Origin: Novosphingobium sediminis | Lineage (GTDB): Bacteria > Pseudomonadota > Alphaproteobacteria > Sphingomonadales > Sphingomonadaceae | Assembly (NCBI RefSeq): GCF_007991615.1 | Contig: NZ_BJYR01000022.1 | Span: forward strand, 1 to 64,000 | Direction: 5' to 3' | Length of the DNA: 64,000 bases | Shown here: piece after piece, positions 45,004 through 54,708 of the stretch | How the letters are laid out: every line of letters begins with the position of its first letter | Numbering within the stretch: position 1 is the stretch's first letter | Program-made: the position numbers and the translations under genes | The notes under the pieces: generated by a model | Told to the model about the DNA's origin: nothing | The model's input: only the letters and a program-made list of their open reading frames with translations | Database searches by the model: none

Positions 45004-46251
45004 CTACGCCACCACGCTCAGCTTGCGCGCGGCGCTGTTGCTGCGGATCCAGCCTTCCACCACGGGCGCGATGGTGGTGCGCCAGCGCGAGCCGTTGAAG
45101 ATGCCGTAGTGGCCGACTTCTGGCGCGAGGTGGTACTTCTTGAGCTTCTCCGGCAGGTTCGGCGTGACCTTGAGCGCGGCCTTGGTCTGGCCGATGCCCG
45201 AGATGTCATCGCGCTCGCCCTCGATGCACAGGATCGCGGTGTCCTTGATCGCGGCGAGATCGACGAGGATGCCGCGGTGGACCAGTTCGCCCTTGGGCAG
45301 GAGGTGCTGCTGGAACACGACGTCGACGGTCTGGAGGTAGAACTCGGCGGTCATGTCGCACACCGCGCGGTACTCGTCGTAGAACGTCTTGGTTGCGTCC
45401 GCGCTTTCGCCGTCGCCCTGCACGAGGTGCTTGAACAGGCCGTAGTGGGCATTCATGTGGCTGCCGAGGTTCATCGACATGAAGCTCGCGAGCTGGACGA
45501 AGCCGGGATAGACCTGCCGGCCGGCGCCCGGATAGTTGGCGGGCACGGTGGTGATCACATTGTGCTTGAACCACACGAAAGGCTTGGTGATCGCATGGTC
45601 GTTCACCGCAGTCGGGCTTTCGCGCGTGTCGATCGGGCCGCCCATCATGGTGAGCGTGACCGGGCGGCAGGGATGCTCGCGCACCGCCATCACGCCGGTA
45701 GCGGCGAGCGCCGGGACGGAAGGCTGGCACACCGCCATCATGTGCGCGCCGGGGCCGATGTGCTCGAGGTAGCCGATGATATAGTCGATATATTCATCGA
45801 GATCGAAGCGGCCTTCATGCAGCGGAACGTACTTCGCGTCCGCCCAATCGGTGATGTAGACAACGCAGCGTTCGAGCATGCGTTCCACCGTGCCGCGCAG
45901 CAGCGTGGCGTAGTGGCCGCTCATCGGCGCGACGATGAGGAGGCGCGGCGCATCGGCGGGGAGGCCTTCGTGGGTGAACTTCCGGAGGTTGCCGAACGCC
46001 TGCTGGATCTCCACCGTCTCGTTCACCGCATGCGGCGTGCCATCAACGTGGATGATCTTGATGCCGAAGGCGGGCTTGCCGCGCGGGGCGGCGGCGTGGG
46101 CGAACACTTCGAGCGCGGAAGCCATCATCTGCGTCCCGCCGAACGAAGCCCACGGGTTGCGCGGATCGGCCAACATATCGGCGGTCATCGACGCCATAGC
46201 GCTGCCTGCGTTCAGCATGGAGCGCTGAATCTCGTAAGCCTTGTAGAGCAC
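45004..46251 (-). CDS. phaZ: Intracellular polyhydroxyalkanoate depolymerase
   Basis: A 415-residue cytoplasmic PHA depolymerase of the alpha/beta-hydrolase type. The catalytic Cys is C175 in MMAVCQPSVPAL, where intracellular PhaZ enzymes have a cysteine instead of serine; Asp (CIEGERDDISGIGQT) and His (APEVGHYGIF) complete the triad. It mobilises stored polyester as carbon. The start is a GTG at 46251 with AAGGTG upstream, giving MLYKAYEIQRS, the usual family N-terminus. Confidence 0.93.
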   Translation of the reverse strand: MLYKAYEIQRSMLNAGSAMASMTADMLADPRNPWASFGGTQMMASALEVFAHAAAPRGKPAFGIKIIHVDGTPHAVNETVEIQQAFGNLRKFTHEGLPADAPRLLIVAPMSGHYATLLRGTVERMLERCVVYITDWADAKYVPLHEGRFDLDEYIDYIIGYLEHIGPGAHMMAVCQPSVPALAATGVMAVREHPCRPVTLTMMGGPIDTRESPTAVNDHAITKPFVWFKHNVITTVPANYPGAGRQVYPGFVQLASFMSMNLGSHMNAHYGLFKHLVQGDGESADATKTFYDEYRAVCDMTAEFYLQTVDVVFQQHLLPKGELVHRGILVDLAAIKDTAILCIEGERDDISGIGQTKAALKVTPNLPEKLKKYHLAPEVGHYGIFNGSRWRTTIAPVVEGWIRSNSAARKLSVVA

Positions 46252-46410
46252 TGCGAACACCTTTGTATTGTTGCGGAGCCGTAGACCGCTCCGATTAGCC
46301 CCAGTGTGCCGCACATCCGCGCCTTGTGCAACGCACCATTGCCCCCGGGCGAAAGCGATTGCCCCGCTGCCCCCTTTCGGCCCCTGCGCGCATGGGCTAG
46401 GGCGGAGGCG

Positions 46411-48225
46411 ATGGACGCCACACCTGAAAACTCCGGACCCGTAGCACCGGCTGCCGAAGCTGCCCCCCGCCCCGCACGCACGCTGAGCCCGCTGCGCATG
46501 TTGCTGCGCCAAGCCGCGTCCTACCCCGGCGAGGTTGCCATCGCGGTCACCGCGCTGCTCATCACCTCCGGCGCGACCATCGCGGTTCCGGCCAGCTTCA
46601 AGTCGATCATCGACAAGGCGTTCGGCAAGGGCGCCAATGCCGATACGATCAACAGTTCGTTCCGCTGGCTGCTGGTCGTGGTGGTGATCCTGGGCATCGG
46701 CACGGCGGTGCGGTTCTACTTCGTGTCATGGCTGGGCGAGCGAGTCGTCGCCGATATCCGGCTCAAGGTGCAGGCCAACCTGCTGCGCATGCCGCCGAGC
46801 TTTTTCGAGACGAACAGCCCGAAGGAAATCTCTTCGCGCATGACGTCGGACACCGCGATCATCGAGCAGGTCGTCGGCACCACCTGTTCGATCGCGCTGC
46901 GCAATTCGATCACCGCGCTGGGCGGGCTGATCTATCTGTTCACGCTGGCCCCGGCGCTGACGGCCGGGCTGCTCGTCGGCATTCCGGTGGTCGTCGGGCC
47001 GATCGTCTATTTCGGATCGCGGCTGCGCACGGCATCGCGCTCAAGTCAGGACCGGGTTGCCGATATCGGCGTGCAGATCAGCGAAGTGCTCGGCGCGATG
47101 AAGGTCGTGCAGGCCTTCGGACAGGAAAAGCGCGAGGCAGGCCGCTTCTCCGAAGCTGTCGAGCGCACGTTTGGCGCGGCCAAGCGCCGCATCTTTATCC
47201 GCTCCGTGATGACCGCGATCGTGATCTTCCTGGTGTTCGGCGGAATTGCCGTGCTGATGTGGCAAGGCGCGACGGCCGTCTCCAACGGCTCGATCAGCGG
47301 CGGCACCATCGCCGCGTTCGTGCTGACGGGCGGGATCGTCGCGGGCGCCGTCGGTGCGCTGACGGAGGTCTACGGCGACCTTCTGCGCGGCGCGGGCGCG
47401 GCCGGACGGCTCAACGAACTCCTGCTCGAACAGCCGGAAATCACCGCGCCGGCTCGTCCGCTCCACCTGCCGCAGCCGCCGCGCGGGCAGATCGCGTTCC
47501 AGAACGTCTCGTTCCGCTATCCCAGCCGCCCCGAAGTTGCCGCGCTTGAGGATTTCTCACTGGCGGTCGAGCCGGGCGAGACGGTCGCGATCGTCGGGCC
47601 TTCGGGCGCGGGCAAGTCCACGCTCTTCCTCCTCGCCGAGCGTTTCTACGATCCGCATGCCGGCATGGTCCGCATCGACGGCGTGCCGCTGCCGCAGGCA
47701 GACCCCGCCGAAGTACGCGCGCGCATGGCGCTGGTTCCGCAGGAAGGCGTGCTGTTTGCCGCCTCCGCGCGCGACAACCTGCGCTATGGCAACTGGAGCG
47801 CGAGCGACGCCCAGATCTGGGAAGCAGCCGAAGCGGCCAACGCGGCCACCTTCCTCAAGGAGCTGCCGCAGGGCCTCGACACGTTCCTTGGCGAGGACGG
47901 CGCGCGGCTTTCGGGCGGGCAGCGCCAGCGCATCGCCATCGCCCGCGCGCTGCTGCGCGATGCACCGATCCTGCTGCTCGACGAAGCCACCAGCGCGCTC
48001 GATGCCGAGAGCGAGCGACTGGTGCAGGACGCGCTCGACCGGCTGATGAAGGCGCGCACCACGCTGGTCATTGCCCACCGCCTCGCCACCGTGCGCGCGG
48101 CAGACCGCATCGTGGTGATGGACAAGGGCCGCATCGTCGAACAGGGCACGCACACCGTGCTTTCGGCGCAGGACGGGCTCTATGCCCGGCTCGCCCGCCT
48201 GCAGTTTGATACCGCGGAAGCATAG
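46411..48225 (+). CDS. ABC transporter, fused permease-ATPase (MsbA/lipid exporter-like)
   Basis: A 604-residue half-transporter. A ~35-residue N-terminus precedes six membrane segments (about 40-310), then an ATPase domain with Walker A GPSGAGKST, signature LSGGQRQR, Walker B ILLLDEATS and H-loop IAHRL. It probably works as a homodimer exporting lipids or drugs. The start at 46411 is preceded by GGCGGAGGCG. It is divergent from phaZ. Confidence 0.92.
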   Translation: MDATPENSGPVAPAAEAAPRPARTLSPLRMLLRQAASYPGEVAIAVTALLITSGATIAVPASFKSIIDKAFGKGANADTINSSFRWLLVVVVILGIGTAVRFYFVSWLGERVVADIRLKVQANLLRMPPSFFETNSPKEISSRMTSDTAIIEQVVGTTCSIALRNSITALGGLIYLFTLAPALTAGLLVGIPVVVGPIVYFGSRLRTASRSSQDRVADIGVQISEVLGAMKVVQAFGQEKREAGRFSEAVERTFGAAKRRIFIRSVMTAIVIFLVFGGIAVLMWQGATAVSNGSISGGTIAAFVLTGGIVAGAVGALTEVYGDLLRGAGAAGRLNELLLEQPEITAPARPLHLPQPPRGQIAFQNVSFRYPSRPEVAALEDFSLAVEPGETVAIVGPSGAGKSTLFLLAERFYDPHAGMVRIDGVPLPQADPAEVRARMALVPQEGVLFAASARDNLRYGNWSASDAQIWEAAEAANAATFLKELPQGLDTFLGEDGARLSGGQRQRIAIARALLRDAPILLLDEATSALDAESERLVQDALDRLMKARTTLVIAHRLATVRAADRIVVMDKGRIVEQGTHTVLSAQDGLYARLARLQFDTAEA

Positions 48226-48327
48226 CAAGCTGCCCAAAAGGTAATACTGCTGGGCGCTGGACAAGCGCAGAGCGATGGCTAGTGTCCCAGATAGGTACAT
48301 TTGCAACCGATTGGACCGTTCTGAGCC

Positions 48328-50460
48328 ATGCTGAAGCACGTAAAGGGCGCGATCACCGCTGCCTCGCTGATTTCGCTCGCCTTTGCCACGGCAGCCCGCG
48401 CTGATTCCGCCAAGCCCGCCGAAATCGACGGCTATCGCATCCAGACCTTCGGCGGCTGGGGGATGAACCCCGCGGATATCGACAAGGGCGTGAAGCCGGG
48501 TGACGACTTCTTCGCCTATGTGAACGGCAAGTGGGACCGCATTGAAACGATCCCGCCGCAGTATTCCTATAGCGGGGTTGCGCTGGCCCTGACGCTTGGC
48601 GCGGAACAGGCGGTCAAGGACATCGTTCAGGGCCTCGCCGCGACGCCGCAGGCCCCGGGCACCGATGGCCAGCGGATCGCCGACAGCTACCGCGCCTTTC
48701 TGGACCGCCCCGCCATCGACGCAGCAGGCATGGCCCCGGCGCAGCCCTGGCTCGACCGGATCAAGGCGGCCAAAACCCGTGCAGACCTCGCCGCGCTGTT
48801 CGCCGCGCCCGGATACCCCTCGCCAGTAGGCTTCTCGGTGCAGATCGATGCCGAAAAACCCGGCGACAATGCGGTCTACAGCGACCTTGGCGGCCTTGGC
48901 CTGCCCGACCGCGATTATTACCTCGTCGACAACGAGCGCAACCGCGAGCTGCAGGGCAAGTACCGCGATCTCGTGGCCTTCATGCTGGGCAAGGCCGGCT
49001 ATGCCGATGCGGCGGGCATGGCGGCCAAGGTCTACGAGTTCGAGCACAAGATCGCGGTGCTCGATTGGGACAAGGCCCTGCAGCGCAACCCGCTGCTCAC
49101 CACCAACCGCATCAGCCGCGCAGACCTCGTTGCGATGGGCGGCGCATTCCCGGTGGCGGCGCTGCTCGATGGCTCGGGGCTGGACAAGGCCCAATCGGTG
49201 TTCGTGGGCGAGATCCCGCCCAGCCCGGACAAGGTTGCCAAGCTGGGGCTGACCAAGGACGACCTCGCCAAGCTGGGCGGCGGCATGCCCGCGCTGATCA
49301 AGCTGCTGGGCGAGGAAGACATCGCGACCTTGCAGGCATGGACCACGGCGCACTTCCTGATGGACCACGCCGCCGTGCTGCCGAGCGACATCGATGACGC
49401 GCGCTTCGCGTTCTATGGCAAGACGCTGCAGGGCCGCGAGCGCGACCGCCAGCGCTGGCAACGCGCGCTTTCCAGCGTGCAGGGCCAGATGGGCGAGGCG
49501 ATCGGCAAGGCCTATGTCGAGCAGCACTTCCCGCCTTCGAGCAAGGCGGCGATGGTCACGCTGGTCAGCAATCTGCGCGCCGCGCTGGGGGGCAAGCTGA
49601 AGACGCTGGCGTGGATGAGCCCCGCGACGCGCAAGGCTGCGCTGGCCAAGCTTGACGCCTTCACCGTGAAGATCGGCTACCCGGACAAGTTCAAGAGCTA
49701 TGCCGGGATGGACATCAAGCCGGGCCAGCCGCTCGCCAATGCCATCGAAGCGTCGCGCTGGGCCTGGCAGGACATGCTGGATGAGCTGGGCAAGCCGGTC
49801 GACAAGACCAAGTGGCTGATGACCCCGCAGACGGTGAACGCCTATTATCAGCCAACCGCGAACGAGATCGTGTTCCCGGCCGCCTTCCTCCAGCCGCCCT
49901 ATTTCAACGCGGGTGCCGATCCGGCGGTGAACTATGGCGCGGTGGGTGCGACCATCGGCCACGAGATCGGCCACGGCTTCGACGACGAAGGCTCACGCTA
50001 TGACGGGACCGGCGCGCTCAAGGACTGGTGGACCAAGGCAGACCGCAAGACCTTCGACGCGCTGGGCGCCAAGCTTGCCGCGCAGTACGACAAGGTCTGC
50101 CCTTATGACGAAGGCAAGACCTGCCACAACGGCAAGCTGACGCTGGGCGAGAACATCGGCGACCTTGCCGGTCTTTCGATGGCTTATTCCGCGTACAAGC
50201 TCTCCTTGAAGGGCAAGCCTGCGGCGGTGATCGACGGCCTGACCGGCGACCAGCGCTTCTTCCTCTCCTACGCACAATCGTGGCGCGAGAAGATCCGCGA
50301 GCAGCTGGCGCGGCAATTGCTCAAGACAGATCCGCACTCGCTGGCAGTGGCGCGGGTCAACGCGGTCGTGCGCAATTTCGATCCCTGGTACGCGGCGTTC
50401 AGCGTGAAGCCGGGCGATAAGCTGTACCTCGCGCCGAAGGATCGCGTGCGGATCTGGTGA
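48328..50460 (+). CDS. M13 family zinc metallopeptidase (neprilysin/PepO-like)
   Basis: A 710-residue periplasmic or secreted endopeptidase with a signal peptide (ITAASLISLAFATAARAD). The active site is HEIGH around residue 545 in IGHEIGHGFDDEG. The second zinc site is E in GENIGDLAG and NAYYQP is the substrate site. It ends in VRIW, the conserved M13 C-terminus. It cleaves oligopeptides. Confidence 0.96.
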   Translation: MLKHVKGAITAASLISLAFATAARADSAKPAEIDGYRIQTFGGWGMNPADIDKGVKPGDDFFAYVNGKWDRIETIPPQYSYSGVALALTLGAEQAVKDIVQGLAATPQAPGTDGQRIADSYRAFLDRPAIDAAGMAPAQPWLDRIKAAKTRADLAALFAAPGYPSPVGFSVQIDAEKPGDNAVYSDLGGLGLPDRDYYLVDNERNRELQGKYRDLVAFMLGKAGYADAAGMAAKVYEFEHKIAVLDWDKALQRNPLLTTNRISRADLVAMGGAFPVAALLDGSGLDKAQSVFVGEIPPSPDKVAKLGLTKDDLAKLGGGMPALIKLLGEEDIATLQAWTTAHFLMDHAAVLPSDIDDARFAFYGKTLQGRERDRQRWQRALSSVQGQMGEAIGKAYVEQHFPPSSKAAMVTLVSNLRAALGGKLKTLAWMSPATRKAALAKLDAFTVKIGYPDKFKSYAGMDIKPGQPLANAIEASRWAWQDMLDELGKPVDKTKWLMTPQTVNAYYQPTANEIVFPAAFLQPPYFNAGADPAVNYGAVGATIGHEIGHGFDDEGSRYDGTGALKDWWTKADRKTFDALGAKLAAQYDKVCPYDEGKTCHNGKLTLGENIGDLAGLSMAYSAYKLSLKGKPAAVIDGLTGDQRFFLSYAQSWREKIREQLARQLLKTDPHSLAVARVNAVVRNFDPWYAAFSVKPGDKLYLAPKDRVRIW

Positions 50461-50478
50461 GGTGGCGTTTGGGCGCTT

Positions 50479-50567
50479 GCCCACCCCCGACCCCTCCCGC
50501 ATGCGGGAGGGGAGAAGACGGCGCTACGGGCTCCCCTCCCGCTTGCGGGAGGGGCTGGGGGTGGGCT
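50479..50567. repeat. Double hairpin, CCCCTCCCGC repeat family
   Basis: Two stems CCCCTCCCGC/GCGGGAGGGG at 50491-50512 and 50533-50554, themselves inside a larger inverted repeat GCCCACCCCC...GGGGGTGGGC. A single copy lies at 54615. It fills the gap between the M13 peptidase and uppP genes and may end the former's transcript. Confidence 0.85.
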
Positions 50568-50640
50568 TTCCCGACATGACAAAAGTTTAAGCCGCGTCCG
50601 CGCTTGACAGAATGCTGCGCTGCGGCGACCCCTGCGCGCC

Positions 50641-51453
50641 ATGGATACGACCATCACCGCCATCCTCCTCGGCATCGTCGAAGGGCTTACCGAGTTCATC
50701 CCGGTCTCCTCGACCGGCCACCTGATCCTCGCCTCAGAGCTGTTCGGCTATGACGCGAAGACATGGGAAGTGTTCAACGTCGTGATCCAGCTGCCGGCGG
50801 TGATGGCAGTGGTGGTGCTCTACTGGCGCACCTTCATGGACGTTGCGGTCGGCGCGCTGCGCGGATCGCGCGAATCGATTGCCTTCGTGCGCAACGTGCT
50901 TGCGGCGTTCATCCCGGCGGCCATCGTCGGCGTGCTGTTCAAGTCGCGGATCGATCTGCTGCTCGAAAACCCGGTCGTCGTCTGCATCGCGCTCGTCCTT
51001 GGCGGGTTTGCGATCATCGCGGTGGAGCGGCTGGTTTCGCACCAGACCTACCGGCCGGTGGGGCAGATGCCGCTGGGGCAGGCCATCAAGATCGGCATGA
51101 TGCAGTGCATCGCAGTGATCCCCGGCGTCTCGCGCTCGGGCGCCACGATCATGGGCGCGCTGGTGATGGGCGAAAACCGCAAGACGGCGGCGGAATTCAG
51201 CTTTTTCCTTGCGGTGCCGACCATGTTTGGCGCCACCGCCAAGCAACTGTGGGACCACCGGCATGAGCTGGCGGCGAGCAGCGGCCCCGTGGGCATGAAG
51301 GAAATCGCGATCGGATCGGTGGTTTCGTTCGTGGTTTCGCTGATCGTGGTGAAGTTCTTCATCGGCTACGTCAGCAAGCGCGGCTTCACGCCCTTTGCCG
51401 CCTACCGCATCGTGCTTGGCGCGGCGGGGCTAGCGTGGCTGCTTGGGACGTAG
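50641..51453 (+). CDS. uppP: Undecaprenyl-diphosphate phosphatase
   Basis: A 270-residue inner-membrane enzyme with eight hydrophobic segments. It recycles the undecaprenyl carrier used for peptidoglycan and polysaccharide synthesis. Motif 1 is EGLTEFIPVSSTGHLILA and motif 2 is PGVSRSGATIMGAL. The length fits BacA. Confidence 0.97.
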   Translation: MDTTITAILLGIVEGLTEFIPVSSTGHLILASELFGYDAKTWEVFNVVIQLPAVMAVVVLYWRTFMDVAVGALRGSRESIAFVRNVLAAFIPAAIVGVLFKSRIDLLLENPVVVCIALVLGGFAIIAVERLVSHQTYRPVGQMPLGQAIKIGMMQCIAVIPGVSRSGATIMGALVMGENRKTAAEFSFFLAVPTMFGATAKQLWDHRHELAASSGPVGMKEIAIGSVVSFVVSLIVVKFFIGYVSKRGFTPFAAYRIVLGAAGLAWLLGT

Positions 51454-51496
51454 ATTTGCTCCGCTGACGCGGAGTGCGGCTAGTCCGAAACAAATA

Positions 51497-52435
51497 CTAG
51501 ACCGGAGCCGCGCCTGAACCGCGGCCGCCGCGCAAGTGGTATTCCAGCGTGCCGCGGTGGAGCACATCGTCGACATCGATCACCGCGCTGCCGGCATAGG
51601 TGAAGCCGGCCCCCAAGCCGCGATAGAGCCGGTCGAAATCGCGCTCCACGGTCTGCCGGTAGAGATCGGCAAAGCTCTCGATCACGAAGTAGGTCGGCTG
51701 TAGATCGTCGATCGCGTAGTCGGTGCGCATCACGCGGTCGACGTGGAGGAAGATCCGGTTGGGCGATTGCGCTTCGAGAGCAAACACCGCCTCGGCCGGG
51801 CCGGAGAGGATGCCGGCGCCATAGGCCCGGAGGCCGTCCGCTTCCATGATTAGGCCGAATTCCACCGTATACCAGTAGAGCGAGCCCAAGGCCTTGAGCC
51901 GGTTGTAGCGCATGGCCTTCCACCCGGCGCGGCCATATTCCTGCATGTAATCGGCGAAGACCGGATCGGTGAGCATGGGCACGTGGCCGAACACATCGTG
52001 GAAGACATCCGGCTCCTCGATATAATCGAAGCGTTCGCGCGGGCGGATGAAATTGCCGGCGGGAAAGCGGCGGTTGGCGAGGTGCCAGAAGAATACGTGA
52101 TCGGGGATCAGCATCGGCACCGGCACGACGCTCCACCCCGTCAGCGCGCCGAGTTCGGATGAGAGGCGCGCGAAATCGGGCACACCGCCGCGCCCAAGAT
52201 CAAGCCGGTCGAGCCCCTTGAGGAAGGCGCTGGCGGCGCGGCCGGGGAGCACTTGCATCTGGCGCGCGAACAAATCGTCCCACACGCGGTGGTCATCCGC
52301 GGTGTATTCGGTCTGGCGCGGCTCGAGCCAATCCTCGCCCACATGGGGCGGGCGCTGCAGCGGCGCGGTGAAGACGCCGGAAGGCAGATCGGGGAGCCGC
52401 GTGAAATCGGCAGCAAGGTCGATGAGGCCTGACAT
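51497..52435 (-). CDS. phhA: Phenylalanine 4-monooxygenase
   Basis: A 312-residue bacterial phenylalanine hydroxylase that makes tyrosine with a pterin and O2. Iron ligands are H146 and H151 in FHDVFGHVPML and E192 in YTVEFGLIME. The ATG at 52435 starts MSGLIDLAADFTRLP. No pterin dehydratase gene is next to it. It is divergent from ppk2 (start 52544). Confidence 0.95.
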   Translation of the reverse strand: MSGLIDLAADFTRLPDLPSGVFTAPLQRPPHVGEDWLEPRQTEYTADDHRVWDDLFARQMQVLPGRAASAFLKGLDRLDLGRGGVPDFARLSSELGALTGWSVVPVPMLIPDHVFFWHLANRRFPAGNFIRPRERFDYIEEPDVFHDVFGHVPMLTDPVFADYMQEYGRAGWKAMRYNRLKALGSLYWYTVEFGLIMEADGLRAYGAGILSGPAEAVFALEAQSPNRIFLHVDRVMRTDYAIDDLQPTYFVIESFADLYRQTVERDFDRLYRGLGAGFTYAGSAVIDVDDVLHRGTLEYHLRGGRGSGAAPV

Positions 52436-52543
52436 GGTTTCAATTGCAACTTCTAGCGATTGCTGTGACCGCTTGCAACGGGCGGCGATTGCCAAAGCGG
52501 CATGCGTGCGACAGTCTGCCCCGGCAGAACGAGAGGAGGCCGC

Positions 52544-53341
52544 GTGAGCAAGGCTGAGCGCAAGGACGAGCTGGGTCGGAAAGACTACGAGGATGCGCTC
52601 GATGCGATGCAGGGCGAGCTTACCGCGATGGCCGGCTGGGCCAGCCAGTGCGGCGCGCGGATCCTCGTGATCCTTGAAGGGCGCGATACGGCGGGCAAGA
52701 CGGGAGCGATCCACGCCATCTCGCAGAAGCTCAATCCGCGGCAGGTGCGCACGGTCGCCCTGCCCGCCCCGACCGACCGCGAGAAGACACAGTGGTACTT
52801 CCAGCGCTATGTACCCCACCTCCCCGCCGCGGGCGAAATCGTGCTGTTCGACCGCAGCTGGTACAACCGCGCGGGCGTGGAACGCGTGATGGGCTTTGCG
52901 ACCGACGAGCAGGTCGAGGCCTTTCTGGAGGCAGCGCCCAAGTTCGAGCGGATGCTGGTCGATGACGGGCTGCTGCTGTTCAAATACTGGCTCACCTGCG
53001 ATCAGGAAGAGCAGGAGGAACGGCTTGCCGAACGGCACGAAGATCCCAGCAAGCAGTGGAAGATTTCCCCGATCGATGTGGCCGCGCGGGGCAAGTACCG
53101 CGACTATACCAAGGCGCGCGAGGCCATGCTGGAGGCGACGCATACCAAGCATGCGCCGTGGACGCTGGTCGATTTCAACGACCAGCGCCGGGGCCGGCTG
53201 ACGCTGGTGCGCGATCTGCTCGACCGGCTGCCGGTGGGGCCGGTGGAGCAGAAGGTCCCGCCCCTGCCACCGCTCGACGAACCGCTGGCCAAGGAGCGCT
53301 TCGGGGTCATCAAACCGCTGAAGCAGTTTGCCGCCCCTTGA
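52544..53341 (+). CDS. ppk2: Polyphosphate kinase 2 family protein
   Basis: A 265-residue PPK2 enzyme that moves phosphate between polyphosphate and nucleoside phosphates. The Walker A is EGRDTAGKTGAI, and the Walker B/lid region is LFDRSWYNRAGVERVMGF. The GTG at 52544 has AGGAGG just upstream and is preferred over the in-frame ATG at 52502. Confidence 0.93.
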   Translation: MSKAERKDELGRKDYEDALDAMQGELTAMAGWASQCGARILVILEGRDTAGKTGAIHAISQKLNPRQVRTVALPAPTDREKTQWYFQRYVPHLPAAGEIVLFDRSWYNRAGVERVMGFATDEQVEAFLEAAPKFERMLVDDGLLLFKYWLTCDQEEQEERLAERHEDPSKQWKISPIDVAARGKYRDYTKAREAMLEATHTKHAPWTLVDFNDQRRGRLTLVRDLLDRLPVGPVEQKVPPLPPLDEPLAKERFGVIKPLKQFAAP

Positions 53342-53441
53342 CTTTTGCTCGATTCGCTCACAACGACCGGCGCCTGTCTGGCGGCGTGGCAACGCGCCGC
53401 CGATTTTGTTTTCAGCGCGCCCAAGTTTTCAGGATAAAGCC

Positions 53442-53609
53442 ATGGCCAAGCCCACTACCGTCAAGATCCGCCTGGTCTCGACCGCCGACACCGGCTTCTT
53501 CTACGTGACGAAGAAGAACCCGCGCAACACCACCGAGAAGATGGTGTTCCGCAAGTATGACCCGGTGGCGCGCAAGCACGTCGAGTTCAAGGAAGCCAAG
53601 ATCAAGTAA
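53442..53609 (+). CDS. rpmG: 50S ribosomal protein L33
   Basis: A 55-residue protein (MAKPTTVKIRLVSTADTGFF ... KNPRNTTEKMVFRKYDP) typical of bacterial L33 without the zinc-binding cysteines. AGGATAAAG precedes the start. Confidence 0.97.
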   Translation: MAKPTTVKIRLVSTADTGFFYVTKKNPRNTTEKMVFRKYDPVARKHVEFKEAKIK

Positions 53610-53679
53610 GCGGCTGGTGGCCCGGCGAGACAGTTCACGCCGGGTTCAATGCTCCTTCGGCAGTGGTATAGGGATGACG

Positions 53680-54348
53680 ATGACGCTCTCCCTTGCCCGC
53701 CGGCTTACCGCCTCCCGTCCGTTTGTCGCCGCCGCGCTCCTTGCGTTGGCAGCGCCTGTCGTTTCAGCTGCGGCATCGCCGCCAGCTTCCCCTGCCGCTG
53801 CGGTCAATCCGCAGGTCGAGCAGGCCGTCGCGGCGCTGCGCGCGATCACCACGCTGCAGGCCGATTTCGTCCAGACCGATCGCAATGGCCAGCGCCTGAC
53901 CGGGGTGCTCAGCATGCAGCGGCCGGGCAAGATCCGCTTCCAGTACCAGCCCGGCATTCCGCTGCTGATCGTCTCCGACGGTGCGGCGCTGACGCTGATC
54001 GACTACGAAGTGCGCCAGGTGCAGCGCTGGCCGATCCGCAACAGCCCGCTCGGCGCGCTGCTCGATCCCAACAAGGATGTCGCGCGCTTCGCCACGCTCA
54101 ATCCCACCGGCCATTCCGAAGTGATCAGCCTCGACGTGCGCGATCCGCGCCATCCGGAATACGGCTCGATCACAATGATCATGCTCAAGAAGCCGAGCGC
54201 GCCGGGCGGGTGGGAGCTCAACAGCTGGGTCGCGCTCGATTCGCAGAACCGCCGGACGACCGTGCGCCTCGCGAATCAGCGCTACGGTGTGGCGCTGCCG
54301 TCCAACATTTTCCGCTGGAACGATCCGCGCGGCACTGGGCGCAAGTAA
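53680..54348 (+). CDS. lolA: Outer-membrane lipoprotein carrier LolA
   Basis: A ~222-residue periplasmic chaperone that carries lipoproteins to the outer membrane. A signal peptide (LSLARRLTASRPFVAAALLALAAPVVSA) is followed by VEQAVAALRAITTLQADFVQTDRNGQRLTGVL and the beta-sheet core (GKIRFQYQPGIPLLIVSDGAALTLIDYE). The ATG at 53680 has AGGG at a good distance; 53674 is in frame. It ends just before the candidate sRNA. Confidence 0.9.
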   Translation: MTLSLARRLTASRPFVAAALLALAAPVVSAAASPPASPAAAVNPQVEQAVAALRAITTLQADFVQTDRNGQRLTGVLSMQRPGKIRFQYQPGIPLLIVSDGAALTLIDYEVRQVQRWPIRNSPLGALLDPNKDVARFATLNPTGHSEVISLDVRDPRHPEYGSITMIMLKKPSAPGGWELNSWVALDSQNRRTTVRLANQRYGVALPSNIFRWNDPRGTGRK

Positions 54349-54417
54349 TCACCGGCTCGTCGCAACGCGGCAAACCACCGTCATGATCCTGCGACAATTT
54401 GCGACGAGTTTGGGACT

Positions 54418-54591
54418 ACCCTGACAGGGTCGTTCATCCGCCAGCAAGCGGCGCGGCCCTAGAGAGGGTGGGTCAAGACGGATCTGACCGGGTTCGCCCC
54501 CCCTGTTACCCGGTCCACAATCCCCTTCCGTCTGACAGCGTGACGAACGCACAAGGAACCCTCGGACCATGCCCCCGGTCCGAGGGTTTTT
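54418..54591 (+). ncRNA. Candidate structured small RNA with intrinsic terminator
   Basis: A gene-free stretch with consistent pairings: hairpin ACCCT/AGGGT (54418-54430); GTCAAGACGGA (54472-54482) with TCCGTCTGAC (54527-54536, one bulge); inner stem GACCGGGT (54486-54493) with ACCCGGTC (54508-54515) enclosing a C-rich loop; and CGTTC (54431-54435) with GAACG (54545-54549). A strong terminator closes it. C-rich loops could pair with Shine-Dalgarno sequences (inference). No promoter is clear and the 5' end is a guess. I cannot assign it to a known family. Confidence 0.5.
54559..54591 (+). terminator. Rho-independent terminator
   Basis: Perfect 10-bp stem CCCTCGGACC/GGTCCGAGGG with an 8-base loop, followed by TTTTT. 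It ends the candidate small RNA and/or lolA transcripts 118 bp before xthA. Confidence 0.93.
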
Positions 54592-54614
54592 GTTTGCCTT
54601 GAGATGCTGCGAAG

Positions 54615-54650
54615 GCCCACCCCCAGCCCCTCCCGCAAGCGGGAGGGGAG
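54615..54650. repeat. Single copy of the CCCCTCCCGC hairpin repeat
   Basis: GCCCACCCCCAGCCCCTCCC and its partial complement after a short AA loop. It is the same element as the pair at 50479-50567. Confidence 0.8.
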
Positions 54651-54708
54651 CCACCAGTTGCACGACCATGCGCTTGCCGCCTTCGCCGGAGGCTCCTAAA
54701 GCGCGCGG

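Noticed and set aside
47557..49974. An 805-codon open frame opposite the ABC exporter and M13 peptidase
   Set aside because: It spans two real genes and their gap on the other strand and shows no domain.
52436..53392. Extension of phhA upstream to 53392
   Set aside because: The open frame runs through the ppk2 gene on the other strand. The phhA homology begins at the ATG at 52435.
54418..54591. Firm identification as 6S RNA, SRP RNA or tmRNA
   Set aside because: No SRP tetraloop signature, no tRNA-like ends and no certain 6S central bubble could be recognised, so it is kept as an unnamed candidate.
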